Shown here: in pieces, positions 44,271-53,814 of the stretch
How positions within the stretch are numbered: position 1 is the stretch's first letter
Layout of the letters: each line of letters starts with the position of its first letter
Source of the DNA: Algoriphagus iocasae
GTDB lineage: Bacteria; Bacteroidota; Bacteroidia; Cytophagales; Cyclobacteriaceae
NCBI RefSeq assembly: GCF_014206875.1
Contig: NZ_JACIJO010000003.1
Coordinates: forward strand, 762,660-826,659
Direction of reading: 5' to 3'
DNA length: 64,000 bases
Notes under the pieces: generated by a model
What the model was told of the DNA's origin: nothing
Database searches by the model: none
Seen by the model: only the letters and a program-made list of their open reading frames with translations
Made by a program: the position numbers and the translations under genes

Positions 44271-44839
44271 AATTTGAACGTCTTGAAATCCCCGATTTAG
44301 TGCTTTGTACTCCAAATGTATTTGGAGATGAACGAGGTTATTTTTTTGAGTCCTTTAAACAACAGGAATTTGAAAGATTTTTAGGTTTTCATGTTCCTTT
44401 CTGCCAGGATAATGAATCTAAGTCCACAAAAGGTGTACTTCGAGGCTTGCATTTTCAATTACCTCCCTTTGCCCAAAGCAAATTAGTCCGCGTGATCAAA
44501 GGAAGTGTATTGGATGTATCAGTTGATCTCAGAAAGGGATCACCCTATTTTGGGAAACATGTAGCTGTTGAATTGAATGAAGAAAATAAAAATCAATTGT
44601 TTATACCTAGAGGCTTTGCCCATGGATTTTTGGTATTGAGCGAGGAGGCTATTTTTGCCTACAAAGTGGATAACTTTTATTCTAAAGAAAATGATAGAGG
44701 GTTGTTATTTAATGACGAAAAGATAGGAATCAACTGGGGTATTGCGGAAGATCAAATTTTATTGTCTGAAAAGGATAAAGTTCAACCTATCCTGGAGTTA
44801 GCTGATTGTTTTAATTTTAAAGAGGACCTTTATGCATAA
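44267..44839 (+). CDS. rmlC: dTDP-4-dehydrorhamnose 3,5-epimerase
   Basis: The 190-residue cupin starts from GTG overlapping the rmlA stop. Family motifs are VFGDERGYFFESFKQQEF, STKGVLRGLHFQ (catalytic His region), DVSVDLRKGSPYFGKH and FIPRGFAHGFLVLSE. It acts on dTDP-4-keto-6-deoxyglucose. It overlaps rmlD by 8 bases, giving a tightly coupled A-C-D operon. Confidence 0.96.
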   Translation: MKFERLEIPDLVLCTPNVFGDERGYFFESFKQQEFERFLGFHVPFCQDNESKSTKGVLRGLHFQLPPFAQSKLVRVIKGSVLDVSVDLRKGSPYFGKHVAVELNEENKNQLFIPRGFAHGFLVLSEEAIFAYKVDNFYSKENDRGLLFNDEKIGINWGIAEDQILLSEKDKVQPILELADCFNFKEDLYA

Positions 44840-45692
44840 CATTTTAGTAACTGGAGCAAAAGGACAACTGGGCTCTGAAATCAGAGCTATTTCTGAGAAT
44901 TATTCTTTTCAGTTTTTTTTTACAGACCAAGAGGAGTTGGATATAACTAAAAAAGAAAATATTGAATCTTTTATTCAGGATAATAAAATTCAGACAATAA
45001 TTAATTGTGCAGCTTATACCGCAGTCGATAAAGCAGAGTCCGATCAGGAAATTGCCTTCAAAGTGAACCGAGATGCTGTTGGATATTTGGCATCAGCAAT
45101 TCAAAGTGTAGAGGGAAATATGATTCATATTTCTACTGATTATGTGTTTGATGGCACCGGCTATAAGCCATATATGCCAGGTGATTCTGCAAATCCTAAG
45201 AATATATATGGAAAAAGTAAATGGGAAGGTGAGGAATTGATGAGATCAATTCCTCTGTATAATTCACTAATTATTCGGACTTCTTGGGTATACAGTGAAT
45301 TCGGTTCCAATTTCGTCAGAACAATGCTTCGATTAGGAAAAGAAAGGGAAACATTAAATGTGATTGATGATCAGATTGGTTCACCTACCTATGCAGCAGA
45401 TCTGGCAAAAGTATTATTAGATATTATTCCAATTCTAGATCATTCTGGAACCAGAACTTACCATTATAGCAATGAAGGCGTATGTTCTTGGTATGATTTT
45501 GCGATTGAGATAATGGAAAAGGCAGGTCTAAGCTGTGAAATTATACCCATTCCTACCTCTCAATATCCTACAACTGCATCTAGGCCGCATTATTCTGTCA
45601 TGGAAAAGGGTGGTTTTAAGTCAGATTATCAATTAGCTATCCCTTATTGGAAAAATTCCCTTCAAGCTTGCCTAAACAAACTTACCAAGTGA
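44832..45692 (+). CDS. rmlD: dTDP-4-dehydrorhamnose reductase
   Basis: The 286-residue SDR starts from ATG, giving HNILVTGAKGQLGSEIRA. It has NCAAYTAVDKAESD, ISTDYVFDGTG, YGKSKWEGE (Y-x3-K), IRTSWVYSEFG and a YHYSNEG C-terminal block. It makes dTDP-L-rhamnose. It is the last intact gene before a decayed gmd fragment. Confidence 0.96.
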   Translation: MHNILVTGAKGQLGSEIRAISENYSFQFFFTDQEELDITKKENIESFIQDNKIQTIINCAAYTAVDKAESDQEIAFKVNRDAVGYLASAIQSVEGNMIHISTDYVFDGTGYKPYMPGDSANPKNIYGKSKWEGEELMRSIPLYNSLIIRTSWVYSEFGSNFVRTMLRLGKERETLNVIDDQIGSPTYAADLAKVLLDIIPILDHSGTRTYHYSNEGVCSWYDFAIEIMEKAGLSCEIIPIPTSQYPTTASRPHYSVMEKGGFKSDYQLAIPYWKNSLQACLNKLTK

Positions 45693-45704
45693 AAAATTAT
45701 TTAG

Positions 45705-46068
45705 TAATATATCCGATGGAAGGGAAAGGGAGTTTAAGAAATTGGAGTGCTAGAATCAATTGATAGAGAGTTGTACAAAAAAGCAAGAGAATTAGAATTA
45801 GACGTTCAGGTTTCAGGATTCCAACGCTGAACATAGAACCTTGAACCTAGAATCGACCTTGGAAAAGGTCGACTCTTCCTACTTCCGCCCAACCGAAGTA
45901 GAGCTTCTCTTAGGCGATCCCATCAAATCCAAAACCCAATTAGGTTGGAAGCCAGAATACGATTTAGCTGGATTGGTTGAAGATATTATGATTTCTAATA
46001 TCAACTAAATGCAAAAAGATTTGCATTTAGTTGAGGGTGGTCACGAGGTAATAAAACAGGCGGAGTAA
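45705..46068 (+). pseudogene. Decayed 3' fragment of a second gmd
   Basis: From ~45705 the DNA follows gmd from IRWEGKGVNEVGILDSID (now frameshifted), then diverges through a stretch with repeat-like runs (TTGAACCTAGAATC), then realigns: SSYFRPTEVELLLGDP, IKSKTQLGWKPEYDL, AGLVEDIMISNIN, a stop, then MQKDLHLVEGGHEVI to the TAA near 46066. It lacks the first 280 or so residues. It is in the same orientation as, and 7 kb downstream of, the intact gene. The remaining gap to 46312 is AT-rich with no gene. Confidence 0.88.
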
Positions 46069-46312
46069 GAACAAGAAAAAGAATCAGAATTTATTATTAA
46101 AAAGTTTAAGCGAAAAAAAAATTCTATTTTAATTCTCAGCTAAGTTAACCTTCCACTTGTCTTTGAGGAGAAATATAGAGTGGTACGATAAGATTTTAAT
46201 TTTTCTATTAATAATTAGTTGATAGCTGTATTGCTTGAGGTAGAAAAATCTAACTTTTTTAGTTCATCCCTTAAAAATCAGAAAATTTACTTTTATTAAC
46301 CATCCACCTTCA

Positions 46313-47815
46313 TTGTCTACATCAAAAACTATAGCTAAAAACACTTTACTTTTATATTTTAGGATGTTTTTGGTAATGGGTACAACCCTTTATATGTCCA
46401 GAATTGTTTTGGATCAGCTTGGAGTATCAGATTATGGTATTTATTCTTTGGTAGGCGGTATAATTGCTTTGTTTGGTTTTTTAAATTCTTCAATGTCTTC
46501 AGCCACACAACGATATTTGGCATTTGATTTAGGAAGAAAAGATGAAAAAAAGTTACAAAAGACCTTTAGTGTGACATTAACTATTCATATGGCCATTGCC
46601 ATTCTGATTTTGTTTTTTGCTGAAACCATTGGTCTCTGGTATGTGAACTATATAGTAGTGTTACCTCCAGAGAGGCTCTTTGCGGCTAATTTAGTCTATC
46701 AATTTTCTGTTTTGACTGCTTTAATAGGTATAATTCAAGTCCCTTATGACTCACTTATCATTGCTTATGAAAAGATGAACGTTTACGCTTACATAAGTAT
46801 GGTTGAAGTTGCTTTAAAATTAGGATTGGTTTTTGTATTAGTTAAATATGGAGGTGATAAGTTAATTGCTTATTCAATACTTGTCTTTTTGGTTACTTTA
46901 ATTGTTAGAAGTATCTATCAGATTTATTGTATAAGAATGTATAAAGCAAGTAAATATAGTTTTGAGTATGATAAAATATATATAAAAGAATTGATTAGTT
47001 ATTCTGGTTGGAATCTTTTTGGGGGGCTTGCATCTGTAAGTAGAGGACAAGGAATTAATGTTGTATTAAACTTATTCTTTGGAACAGTAGTAAACGCAGC
47101 TTATGGGTTGACTTTGCAAGTTCAAAGTGCAGTTAACCAGTTTGTAAATAACTTTCAAGTTGCTGTTAATCCTCAAATAATAAAGAATTATTCAGAAGGG
47201 AATCTTGAGAGGATGCATAAACTAATCATTCAAAGTTCAAAATTTTCTTTTTTATTAATGTTTCTTTTAGTTGCTCCAATTTTATTAAATACTGATTTTA
47301 TTTTAAGTCTTTGGCTTAAAGATTCACCAGATCACACCACTATTTTTGTTCAATTAAGTTTAATAGCAATTCTTATTGATAGTATATCTTACCCTTTCAG
47401 GACGGGTATTCAAGCTACAGGTAACATTAAGACCTATCAAGCAGTAGTTGGTTCATTACAAATACTTTCTATCCCTATTTCAATTATTTGGTTATATTTT
47501 GAAAATAAGCCAAGCATTGTGTTCTATTCTATAATAATTTTATCTTTTTTTTCTTTAGTTTGTCGGATTTATTTTATAAGAAAAGAAGTAAATATGAATT
47601 TAAAAGAGTTCTTTTATCAAGTGATAATTAGAGTTGTATTAATAAGTTCTTTGGCGTACTGTAATTCAGAATTTCTTAATATTATTTATTTTCATTCCTA
47701 CTGGAATAGATTGTTGTATTCAGTTCTAACAACTTTTATATTGGTTTTATTTGGCTTAAGTATTAAAGATATTTATATGGTTAAGACCTTTTTAACCAAA
47801 AGTAAACATGGGTGA
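46313..47815 (+). CDS. wzx: Wzx-type O-unit flippase
   Basis: The 500-residue integral membrane protein has about 12-14 helices; TTG at 46313 gives STSKTIAKNTLLLYFRMFLV. The family start pattern IAKNTLLLYFRM and RIVLDQLGVSDYGIYSLVGG is typical of the MOP-superfamily oligosaccharide flippases of Bacteroidota. It moves lipid-linked repeat units across the inner membrane. It is the only flippase seen in this window even though two Wza/Wzc pairs and several initiators exist. From here to about 54.4 kb the DNA is more AT-rich than the flanks. Confidence 0.92.
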   Translation: MSTSKTIAKNTLLLYFRMFLVMGTTLYMSRIVLDQLGVSDYGIYSLVGGIIALFGFLNSSMSSATQRYLAFDLGRKDEKKLQKTFSVTLTIHMAIAILILFFAETIGLWYVNYIVVLPPERLFAANLVYQFSVLTALIGIIQVPYDSLIIAYEKMNVYAYISMVEVALKLGLVFVLVKYGGDKLIAYSILVFLVTLIVRSIYQIYCIRMYKASKYSFEYDKIYIKELISYSGWNLFGGLASVSRGQGINVVLNLFFGTVVNAAYGLTLQVQSAVNQFVNNFQVAVNPQIIKNYSEGNLERMHKLIIQSSKFSFLLMFLLVAPILLNTDFILSLWLKDSPDHTTIFVQLSLIAILIDSISYPFRTGIQATGNIKTYQAVVGSLQILSIPISIIWLYFENKPSIVFYSIIILSFFSLVCRIYFIRKEVNMNLKEFFYQVIIRVVLISSLAYCNSEFLNIIYFHSYWNRLLYSVLTTFILVLFGLSIKDIYMVKTFLTKSKHG

Positions 47816-47985
47816 TATTATTTGTTTTGATGATGTTAAGTCATATATAATAAATCTAGCAGTATAATGGATTATAAATTTCAACAAAAAATCTCTTTTG
47901 ATTTTTTATCTAATGACCCTTGGTTTGATTATCTTTCTTTTTTATATAATATTAATAATATTTAATAAATTTAAACTTTGATAAA

Positions 47986-48885
47986 ATGATTAGATTGTAC
48001 CATTATTTTAATAATTTTGGGGACGATTTGTCCCCCTATATAATTTCTAAGCTTAGTAAGGAAAAAGTTGTATACAGGAAGCCGTTCTCATTTAAAAGAA
48101 GTTTTCTTGATTTTTTAAGATTTTTTAAGAAGATTTTTTTAGAAGCTTCTTTTGATAAATCATTACTTATGTACTCTCCATTTCATAAGGTAATTATTTC
48201 AATTGGATCTATTCTTGAAGAATCCACATCAAATTCAGTTGTTTGGGGTTCTGGTCTTGGATCTCGAAATATAAATATCAAAGGTGGAAATTTTTTAGCT
48301 GTCAGGGGGCCTTTATCGCAGCAAAGATTGGCTGAACTTGGATTTAATGTTCCGACCGCTATTGGGGATCCTGCCATTCTCTTGCCCTTAATTTATCCTT
48401 CGGGAGAACGTAGTATTGTTAAGAAATTTAAAATCGGAATAATACCTCATAAAACAGACTTTCATGAGGTTAATGAAAAGGCAAAGAATTTAAATAGAAG
48501 TGAAATATTAATTTTGAATCTTGGTGATGTTAATTTAGAAAATGCTATTGATGATATTATCTCTTGCCAATATGTTTTATCTTCATCTTTGCATGGGTTA
48601 ATAGTTGCCCATTCTTACAATATTCCAGCTGTTCGTTTTCGAAAAGGTGTATTATTTGGTGATGGAAGCAAATTTTTAGATTATTTTTTATCCGTTGGAA
48701 TTTCTGACTATGATCCAATTGATTTTCAAGATATAGATTTTTCTGAAATTGAAAATATTATAAGTGCTGTTAATAAATTTGATGCTTTTTCATTACCAAA
48801 AAATGATTTAAGGGAATTACAAAAATCACTGTTAAATGCAGCTCCATTTTATGTACATGAAAGTTTTAAGAAATTAATAAATTAA
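47986..48885 (+). CDS. Polysaccharide pyruvyl transferase
   Basis: The 299-residue protein begins MIRLYHYFNNFGDDLSPYII, with VWGSGLGSRNIN, FLAVRGPLSQQRL, AIGDPAILLP, IGIIPHKTDF and YVLSSSLHGLIVAHSYNIPA. These correspond to the conserved order of the polysaccharide pyruvyl transferase family (PF04230). It adds a pyruvate ketal from phosphoenolpyruvate to a sugar of the repeat unit, giving a negative charge. The 170 bases before it contain only a 32-codon open frame that I do not trust. It is one base upstream of the next gene. Confidence 0.9.
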   Translation: MIRLYHYFNNFGDDLSPYIISKLSKEKVVYRKPFSFKRSFLDFLRFFKKIFLEASFDKSLLMYSPFHKVIISIGSILEESTSNSVVWGSGLGSRNINIKGGNFLAVRGPLSQQRLAELGFNVPTAIGDPAILLPLIYPSGERSIVKKFKIGIIPHKTDFHEVNEKAKNLNRSEILILNLGDVNLENAIDDIISCQYVLSSSLHGLIVAHSYNIPAVRFRKGVLFGDGSKFLDYFLSVGISDYDPIDFQDIDFSEIENIISAVNKFDAFSLPKNDLRELQKSLLNAAPFYVHESFKKLIN

Positions 48886-48886
48886 C

Positions 48887-49852
48887 TTGAAAATCAGTTT
48901 AATAATTCCAGCATACAATGCTGAGAATCATATTTTAAAATGCTTATCCAGTGTATTAGATCAAGACATAGCTAAAGATGAATATGAAATTATAGTTGTA
49001 GATGATGGGAGTACCGACAATACAAATAGAATTGTTCAAGAATTTATTGAACATTCAGAAAATATTATTCTTCTTAGCCAAGAAAATCAGCGTCAAGGGG
49101 CTGCTAGAAATAATGCACTTAAAATCGCAAAGGGTGAATTTATTTGGTTTGTAGATAGCGATGATTATATAGAAAGTAATGTCCTATTATTTTTGTATAC
49201 TTTGGCAATTGAGAACAATTTGGATTTGTTGTGTTTTAAAAATTATAAAGTATCTGATAATACAATAGTAGAAAATGACTTGAATTTGAAATATTTGTCT
49301 TTTAATTCAATTTATTCCGGTCAGGAATTTATTAATTCTCATAATATCTATTGTGGCCCATGTTTCTGTATTTATAGAAGGGAATTTTTAAATGAATATA
49401 ATTTAAAGTTTAAGGAAGGTGTATTTTATGAAGATAATGAATTTATGCTTCGTATATATTATTATGCGAATAGAGTTTATTATGTAAAAAAAGTTTGTTA
49501 TTTTGTTGTATTAACAAATGAGTCTGCTACGCGACAAATATCACCTGTTCCTATTTTTGATCTCATAAAAGTTGTTTGCTATATGCTTGAATTCTCAAAT
49601 GAAATTGAATCAAACCGGAAGACATATACTAATAGCCTTTATTATGTTGTATTGACATTTAATACTGCCCTTTATAGATTGAGAGTCCAAAATGAGATTA
49701 TACATAAGGAATTTATTGAAAGAATAAAATATATAAGAAAGCCACTAATTAGAGCTATGTTTAGATCAAATTCGGTAAAATATTTTTTAGAAGGTCTTAT
49801 TTTTACTTTTTCAAGTAAACTACTATTATTAATATCAAATGTTTTAAAATGA
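48887..49852 (+). CDS. Glycosyltransferase family 2
   Basis: The 321-residue GT-A protein starts from TTG at 48887, reading KISLIIPAYNAENHI. DDGSTDNTN, NQRQGAARNNALKIAKGEFI, FVDSDDYIE (the DxD metal site) and EDNEFMLRIYYYA follow. A C-terminal hydrophobic stretch (YFLEGLIFTFSSKLLLLISNVL) may touch the membrane. It overlaps the GT10 gene by 4 bases. Sugar specificity unknown. Confidence 0.92.
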   Translation: MKISLIIPAYNAENHILKCLSSVLDQDIAKDEYEIIVVDDGSTDNTNRIVQEFIEHSENIILLSQENQRQGAARNNALKIAKGEFIWFVDSDDYIESNVLLFLYTLAIENNLDLLCFKNYKVSDNTIVENDLNLKYLSFNSIYSGQEFINSHNIYCGPCFCIYRREFLNEYNLKFKEGVFYEDNEFMLRIYYYANRVYYVKKVCYFVVLTNESATRQISPVPIFDLIKVVCYMLEFSNEIESNRKTYTNSLYYVVLTFNTALYRLRVQNEIIHKEFIERIKYIRKPLIRAMFRSNSVKYFLEGLIFTFSSKLLLLISNVLK

Positions 49853-50850
49853 AATTTATAAATATTTTAACACGTTATAATTTTCCTAATTTTATTCATC
49901 AATTAGATAATGCACGGTTTAAAAACATAATATCTTTTCATGAAAATTCAAGCGAAGAAATTATTTGGGATTTCATTGTTGTTTATGAAGGAATAAATGA
50001 GATAAGGGATTTTAAAGTTAAGAAAGGTGGTTTAATTTTTATTTCTGGAGAACCTCCAATGAGTAGTGTTTATCCAAAGAAATTCTTAGATCAATTTGAC
50101 CTTGTTATATCTTCTCATCCTAGACTAAATCACCCTAGAAATATTCTTTTTCAACAAGGTCTTAATTGGCATTTTGGATATAACTTCCGGAAGAATTCTT
50201 ATTCTTACACATACGAAAGTTTGATTAATTTGGCACTACCGGTTAAAACAAAAAATATTTCTATTATTTCATCTTCAAAGAGAATGATGCCTGGGCATAG
50301 AAAGCGGAGTAAATTAATAGGTTCTCTGATGAAGCAATTCCCGGATTCAATAGATTTTTTTGGTAAGGGAATAAAACCAATTGATGATAAAGCTGATGCT
50401 TTACTTCCCTATAGATTTCATATTTGTATTGAAAATTCTTTTATTAATGATTATTGGACTGAGAAATTTGCTGATCCCTTGTTAGGTTATAGTGTTCCAA
50501 TTTATATTGGTTGTCCTAATATAAAAAAATATTTTGATGATGATTTTTACTTTCATTTTAATATTTCAGATTCAAATGGGCTTGTTAATTTAATTCATCA
50601 AATAAATCAAAATCCTGTTAAAATCTATAATGAAAAAATAGGATCCCTCATTGAAGGAAGAAAAAAACTCTTGAATGAATATAATATTTTCTCCTTAATA
50701 AATTTTATTATTCCTAGAATTACTTTATTTGATTCTTTTAAATATTATTCTGTTTCTCTTTTACCTTGTAATCATTTCAAAATATATAATTTTTTGTTGT
50801 ATAAATTGCGTTTAAGAAGGTTGATTCTTCGTTTTATTTCTTTATATTGA
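49849..50850 (+). CDS. Glycosyltransferase family 10 (alpha-1,3/4-fucosyltransferase-like)
   Basis: The 333-residue protein has the GT10 donor-binding signature at residues 188-221, IENSFINDYWTEKF followed by DPLLGYSVPIYIGCPN, matching the fucosyltransferase pattern (F-x-x-x-E-N-S, D-Y-x-T-E-K, G-x-V-P-x-x-x-G). It would transfer L-fucose from the GDP-fucose made by gmd and fcl in the same locus. The length and single domain fit bacterial enzymes. It sits between GT2 and Wzy genes with 4-base and 1-base overlaps. Confidence 0.85.
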   Translation: MKFINILTRYNFPNFIHQLDNARFKNIISFHENSSEEIIWDFIVVYEGINEIRDFKVKKGGLIFISGEPPMSSVYPKKFLDQFDLVISSHPRLNHPRNILFQQGLNWHFGYNFRKNSYSYTYESLINLALPVKTKNISIISSSKRMMPGHRKRSKLIGSLMKQFPDSIDFFGKGIKPIDDKADALLPYRFHICIENSFINDYWTEKFADPLLGYSVPIYIGCPNIKKYFDDDFYFHFNISDSNGLVNLIHQINQNPVKIYNEKIGSLIEGRKKLLNEYNIFSLINFIIPRITLFDSFKYYSVSLLPCNHFKIYNFLLYKLRLRRLILRFISLY

Positions 50851-52064
50851 TGACTCAGAGATTATTTTTATATTTTATAGGAATTATTTTTATTTCTATG
50901 TCCATTTCTGCAATGGGTGTATTTTTAATTGCAAAAATACTTCCAGTTAATCTTTCTGAAATTTTCTTAATTCCTGGTATAGTACTAGTTTTGTCTGCTA
51001 ATAAAGATATAAAAGATATTATTATAAGGAACTTGAAGAAAAAGAATATTGTTATTTGTTTTTTTGCTTTATCTTTATTCTCAATTATTGGATTAATGAC
51101 TGGTAATAATATAGCATTCGTTTATTCTGATTTTCGATCAATATTTATTTTTTTATTTTTTTCAATATTGGTTGTCGAGAATTATGAAAAACAAGTGACT
51201 TTTAAAAATTTTGTCTACCATATTTTTATTTGTGTTTCTTTATTTGATTTTATTTTTTTATTATTTAGAAAATCATATTTTTACATGGATACTGAAAGAT
51301 TTATTGCTTTAACAATCTGTCCATTTGTTTTATCTATTATTTTTCTTAATAAGAATAAATATTTCTCTTCTGGGGTTTTTTTAATCATTTTGATTTATCA
51401 GACAGTGGTTTCAACCATGAGAATTAATTATGTTTTTATTATTTTTTACCTACTATATTTACTTTTTTTTATTTTCATTTCGATTAGAAATAAGAAAATG
51501 TTTTTTAAATCAATAGTCTTTGTTGTATTACTTGTTTTTTCTTCTTTTAAATTTGCTCCTTTAGTTTTAAACTTTTTAGAATCTAATGGTAGTAGATATG
51601 TTCATTCGATTGTAAGAACAGAATCTATGTTAAATAATTTTGATGAAGAGGAAGAAATTCGCATTAATACTATAAAGTTATTTTATAAAGAACCTATGTC
51701 ATTAATATTTCCTCAAGGATTGGGATGGAGAAATCATATTGACCGTATTCAAAATCTTTACCGTGAGAAGTACAGTGTTCTTAGTACTATGGATTCAAAT
51801 ATTTTCTATTGTTTCTATCATTTTGGATTATTTTTTGGCTTTTTAATAATTATTTTTTTATTTAGATTATTATTTCATCTTTTTATTAATGTTTTATCTC
51901 AATGTTCATTTATAGGATTTGTTTATTATACTGTTCTTATTGGTAGTTTTTGTTCAATGTTTGTTTTAAAATCTTGGATATTTGTTTATTTTAACTTTGG
52001 TTTTATATATGCATTTATAATAGTTCTTTTACGATATCCAGACAAATATTTTTTAAAGCATTAA
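50850..52064 (+). CDS. wzy: Wzy-like polysaccharide polymerase
   Basis: The ~404-residue, highly hydrophobic protein has 10-11 predicted helices and a large loop (~250-310: HSIVRTESMLNNFDEEEEIR, FPQGLGWRNHID), the architecture of O-antigen polymerases. Sequence motifs of this family are weak, so the call rests on topology and position between flippase, transferases and Wzi. I chose ATG at 50850; TTG at 50847 is possible. The gene is very AT-rich. Confidence 0.75.
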   Translation: MTQRLFLYFIGIIFISMSISAMGVFLIAKILPVNLSEIFLIPGIVLVLSANKDIKDIIIRNLKKKNIVICFFALSLFSIIGLMTGNNIAFVYSDFRSIFIFLFFSILVVENYEKQVTFKNFVYHIFICVSLFDFIFLLFRKSYFYMDTERFIALTICPFVLSIIFLNKNKYFSSGVFLIILIYQTVVSTMRINYVFIIFYLLYLLFFIFISIRNKKMFFKSIVFVVLLVFSSFKFAPLVLNFLESNGSRYVHSIVRTESMLNNFDEEEEIRINTIKLFYKEPMSLIFPQGLGWRNHIDRIQNLYREKYSVLSTMDSNIFYCFYHFGLFFGFLIIIFLFRLLFHLFINVLSQCSFIGFVYYTVLIGSFCSMFVLKSWIFVYFNFGFIYAFIIVLLRYPDKYFLKH

Positions 52065-52168
52065 TTGATTGCGTTGAATTTAATTTCTAAGGTTTTTTAA
52101 TTATAATTATTAATATTTTATTTTTCTTCTAAATTGAGTTCTTGTTTTATTTATTCCTTTACTTTGTT

Positions 52169-53269
52169 ATGATCAAATATTGTTTTATTCATAATTTCGC
52201 TCAACATTATAGGTTAGGTATTTTTAAAAAATTGAATCCTCATTTTGATTTTTACTTTGGAAACAAGATAGATGGATCAATTGCAAAGTTGGATTATTCC
52301 AAATTGTCTAATTTTAGAGGTGAATTGCGAAATATCACTTTGATATTTAAACCTTTTTATTATCAGATAGGTGCATTTAAGTTGTTGTTTAAAAAGTATG
52401 ATAAATTTCTTCTGTTAGGGGAATATTATTGTGTAAGTACTTGGTTGATTTTAATTTTTGGTAAAATTCTAAATAAAAAAGTGTTTTTATGGACTCATGG
52501 ATGGTATGGGAATGAATCCTTTATTAAGGGGTTTGTAAAAAAGGTCTTTTTTAAGATGGCAGACGGTTTATTTCTATATGGAGATTATGCGAAGAAATTA
52601 ATGATTTCTGAAGGATTTGATGGTTCTACACTCCACGTTGTTTATAATTCTTTAGATTATGACCAGCAATTTGCTATCCGAAAAAGAATACAACTTTCTT
52701 CAGTATTTAAAGGTCATTTTTTAAATAATAATCCAAATTTGATTTTTATTGGTAGGTTGACAAAAATCAAGAGGCTAGATTTATTAATAGAAGCAGTATC
52801 TTTATGTTCTTTGTCGGGTAATGCAGTTAACTTGACAATAATCGGCGATGGTGATGAACTTTCATTTTTGGAGGTGTTAGTACGTAATTATAACCTTAAT
52901 GTTTGGTTTTATGGTCCTTGCTATGAAGAAGAAAAGATTGCTGAATTAGTTTATAACGCAGATCTTTGCGTTTCTCCTGGAAATGTTGGGCTTACAGCAA
53001 TGCATAGTTTGGGCTATGGAACTCCTGTAATTACACATAATGATTTTACAAATCAAATGCCAGAATTTGAAGCTATCGCTCCGGGTGAAACTGGTGATTT
53101 TTTTGAATATCAAGATATTAATTCACTTCATAATAAAATTATCACTTGGCTTGATGATAAAAGTGGAAAGCGTGAACTTGTTCGACAAAATTGTTTTAAA
53201 ATGATAGATCTTAAATATAATCCTAAATATCAAAGCGAACTAATATTGTCTATATTGGAAAAGTGGTAG
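52169..53269 (+). CDS. Glycosyltransferase family 4
   Basis: The GT-B fold protein has about 366 residues. ATG at 52169 gives MIKYCFIHNFAQHYRLGIF; a TTG 27 bases upstream would only add hydrophobic residues. GT4 features are LIFIGRLTKIKRLDLLIEA, LTIIGDGDELSFLE, VWFYGPCYEEEKIA and VSPGNVGLTAMHSLGYGTPVIT (the nucleotide-binding loop; the first E of the usual EX7E is not evident). It probably adds one sugar of the repeat unit. The next gene starts 2 bases after its stop. Confidence 0.87.
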   Translation: MIKYCFIHNFAQHYRLGIFKKLNPHFDFYFGNKIDGSIAKLDYSKLSNFRGELRNITLIFKPFYYQIGAFKLLFKKYDKFLLLGEYYCVSTWLILIFGKILNKKVFLWTHGWYGNESFIKGFVKKVFFKMADGLFLYGDYAKKLMISEGFDGSTLHVVYNSLDYDQQFAIRKRIQLSSVFKGHFLNNNPNLIFIGRLTKIKRLDLLIEAVSLCSLSGNAVNLTIIGDGDELSFLEVLVRNYNLNVWFYGPCYEEEKIAELVYNADLCVSPGNVGLTAMHSLGYGTPVITHNDFTNQMPEFEAIAPGETGDFFEYQDINSLHNKIITWLDDKSGKRELVRQNCFKMIDLKYNPKYQSELILSILEKW

Positions 53270-53271
53270 TT

Positions 53272-53814
53272 ATGTTGATGCTACGAAAAGTATATCGGTC
53301 TTTAAAGATGTTCATTTTCAGGTTTTTTTATGGCTTAAAAAATGTTCATCCGACATTTTATATGGGTGGTTCATCTAAAATAGCAAAAAATTTAAAAGCA
53401 GATGCTTTTGTTTATGTTGGACCAAAATGTATTATTTATCCTAATGTTGAAATAGGAGCTTATAGTATGTTGGCTAATAATGTTTCTATTTTGGGGGCAG
53501 ATCATAAGTATACAATACCTGGTGTCCCTATTATTTTTGCAGGAAGGGACAAACTACTTAATACTCAAATTGGTAAAGATGTTTGGATTGGGGCACATGC
53601 TATAATAATGACTGGTGTAAAAGTCGGAGATGGAGCTATTATAGCAGCGGGATCGGTGGTAACAAAAGATTGTGAACCTTTCACTATTTATGGTGGTGTT
53701 CCAGCCAAGAAGATTAAGAGTAGATTTGAAAAAGATGAGGATATTGAAGTCCACAGAAATATGCTTTTAAAAAATAGTAATAGTTTGGGGTTTGGAATTA
53801 ATGACTTATGTTAG
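53272..53814 (+). CDS. Left-handed beta-helix (hexapeptide) acyltransferase
   Basis: The ~180-residue protein has a hexapeptide-repeat core (AFVYVGPKCIIYPNVEIGAY, IGKDVWIGAHAIIMTGVKVG, IIAAGSVVTKDCEPFTIYGG). The catalytic His is likely in GADHKYT. ATG at 53272 was chosen; GTG at 53263 overlaps the upstream stop. It O-acetylates a sugar of the repeat unit from acetyl-CoA; trimer expected. It overlaps the next acyltransferase by 7 bases. Confidence 0.87.
   Translation: MLMLRKVYRSLKMFIFRFFYGLKNVHPTFYMGGSSKIAKNLKADAFVYVGPKCIIYPNVEIGAYSMLANNVSILGADHKYTIPGVPIIFAGRDKLLNTQIGKDVWIGAHAIIMTGVKVGDGAIIAAGSVVTKDCEPFTIYGGVPAKKIKSRFEKDEDIEVHRNMLLKNSNSLGFGINDLC

Noticed and set aside
47867..47965. 32-codon frame between wzx and the pyruvyl transferase
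   Set aside because: Short, AT-rich, no recognisable sequence and no coupling to neighbours; likely chance or an unrecognisable remnant.
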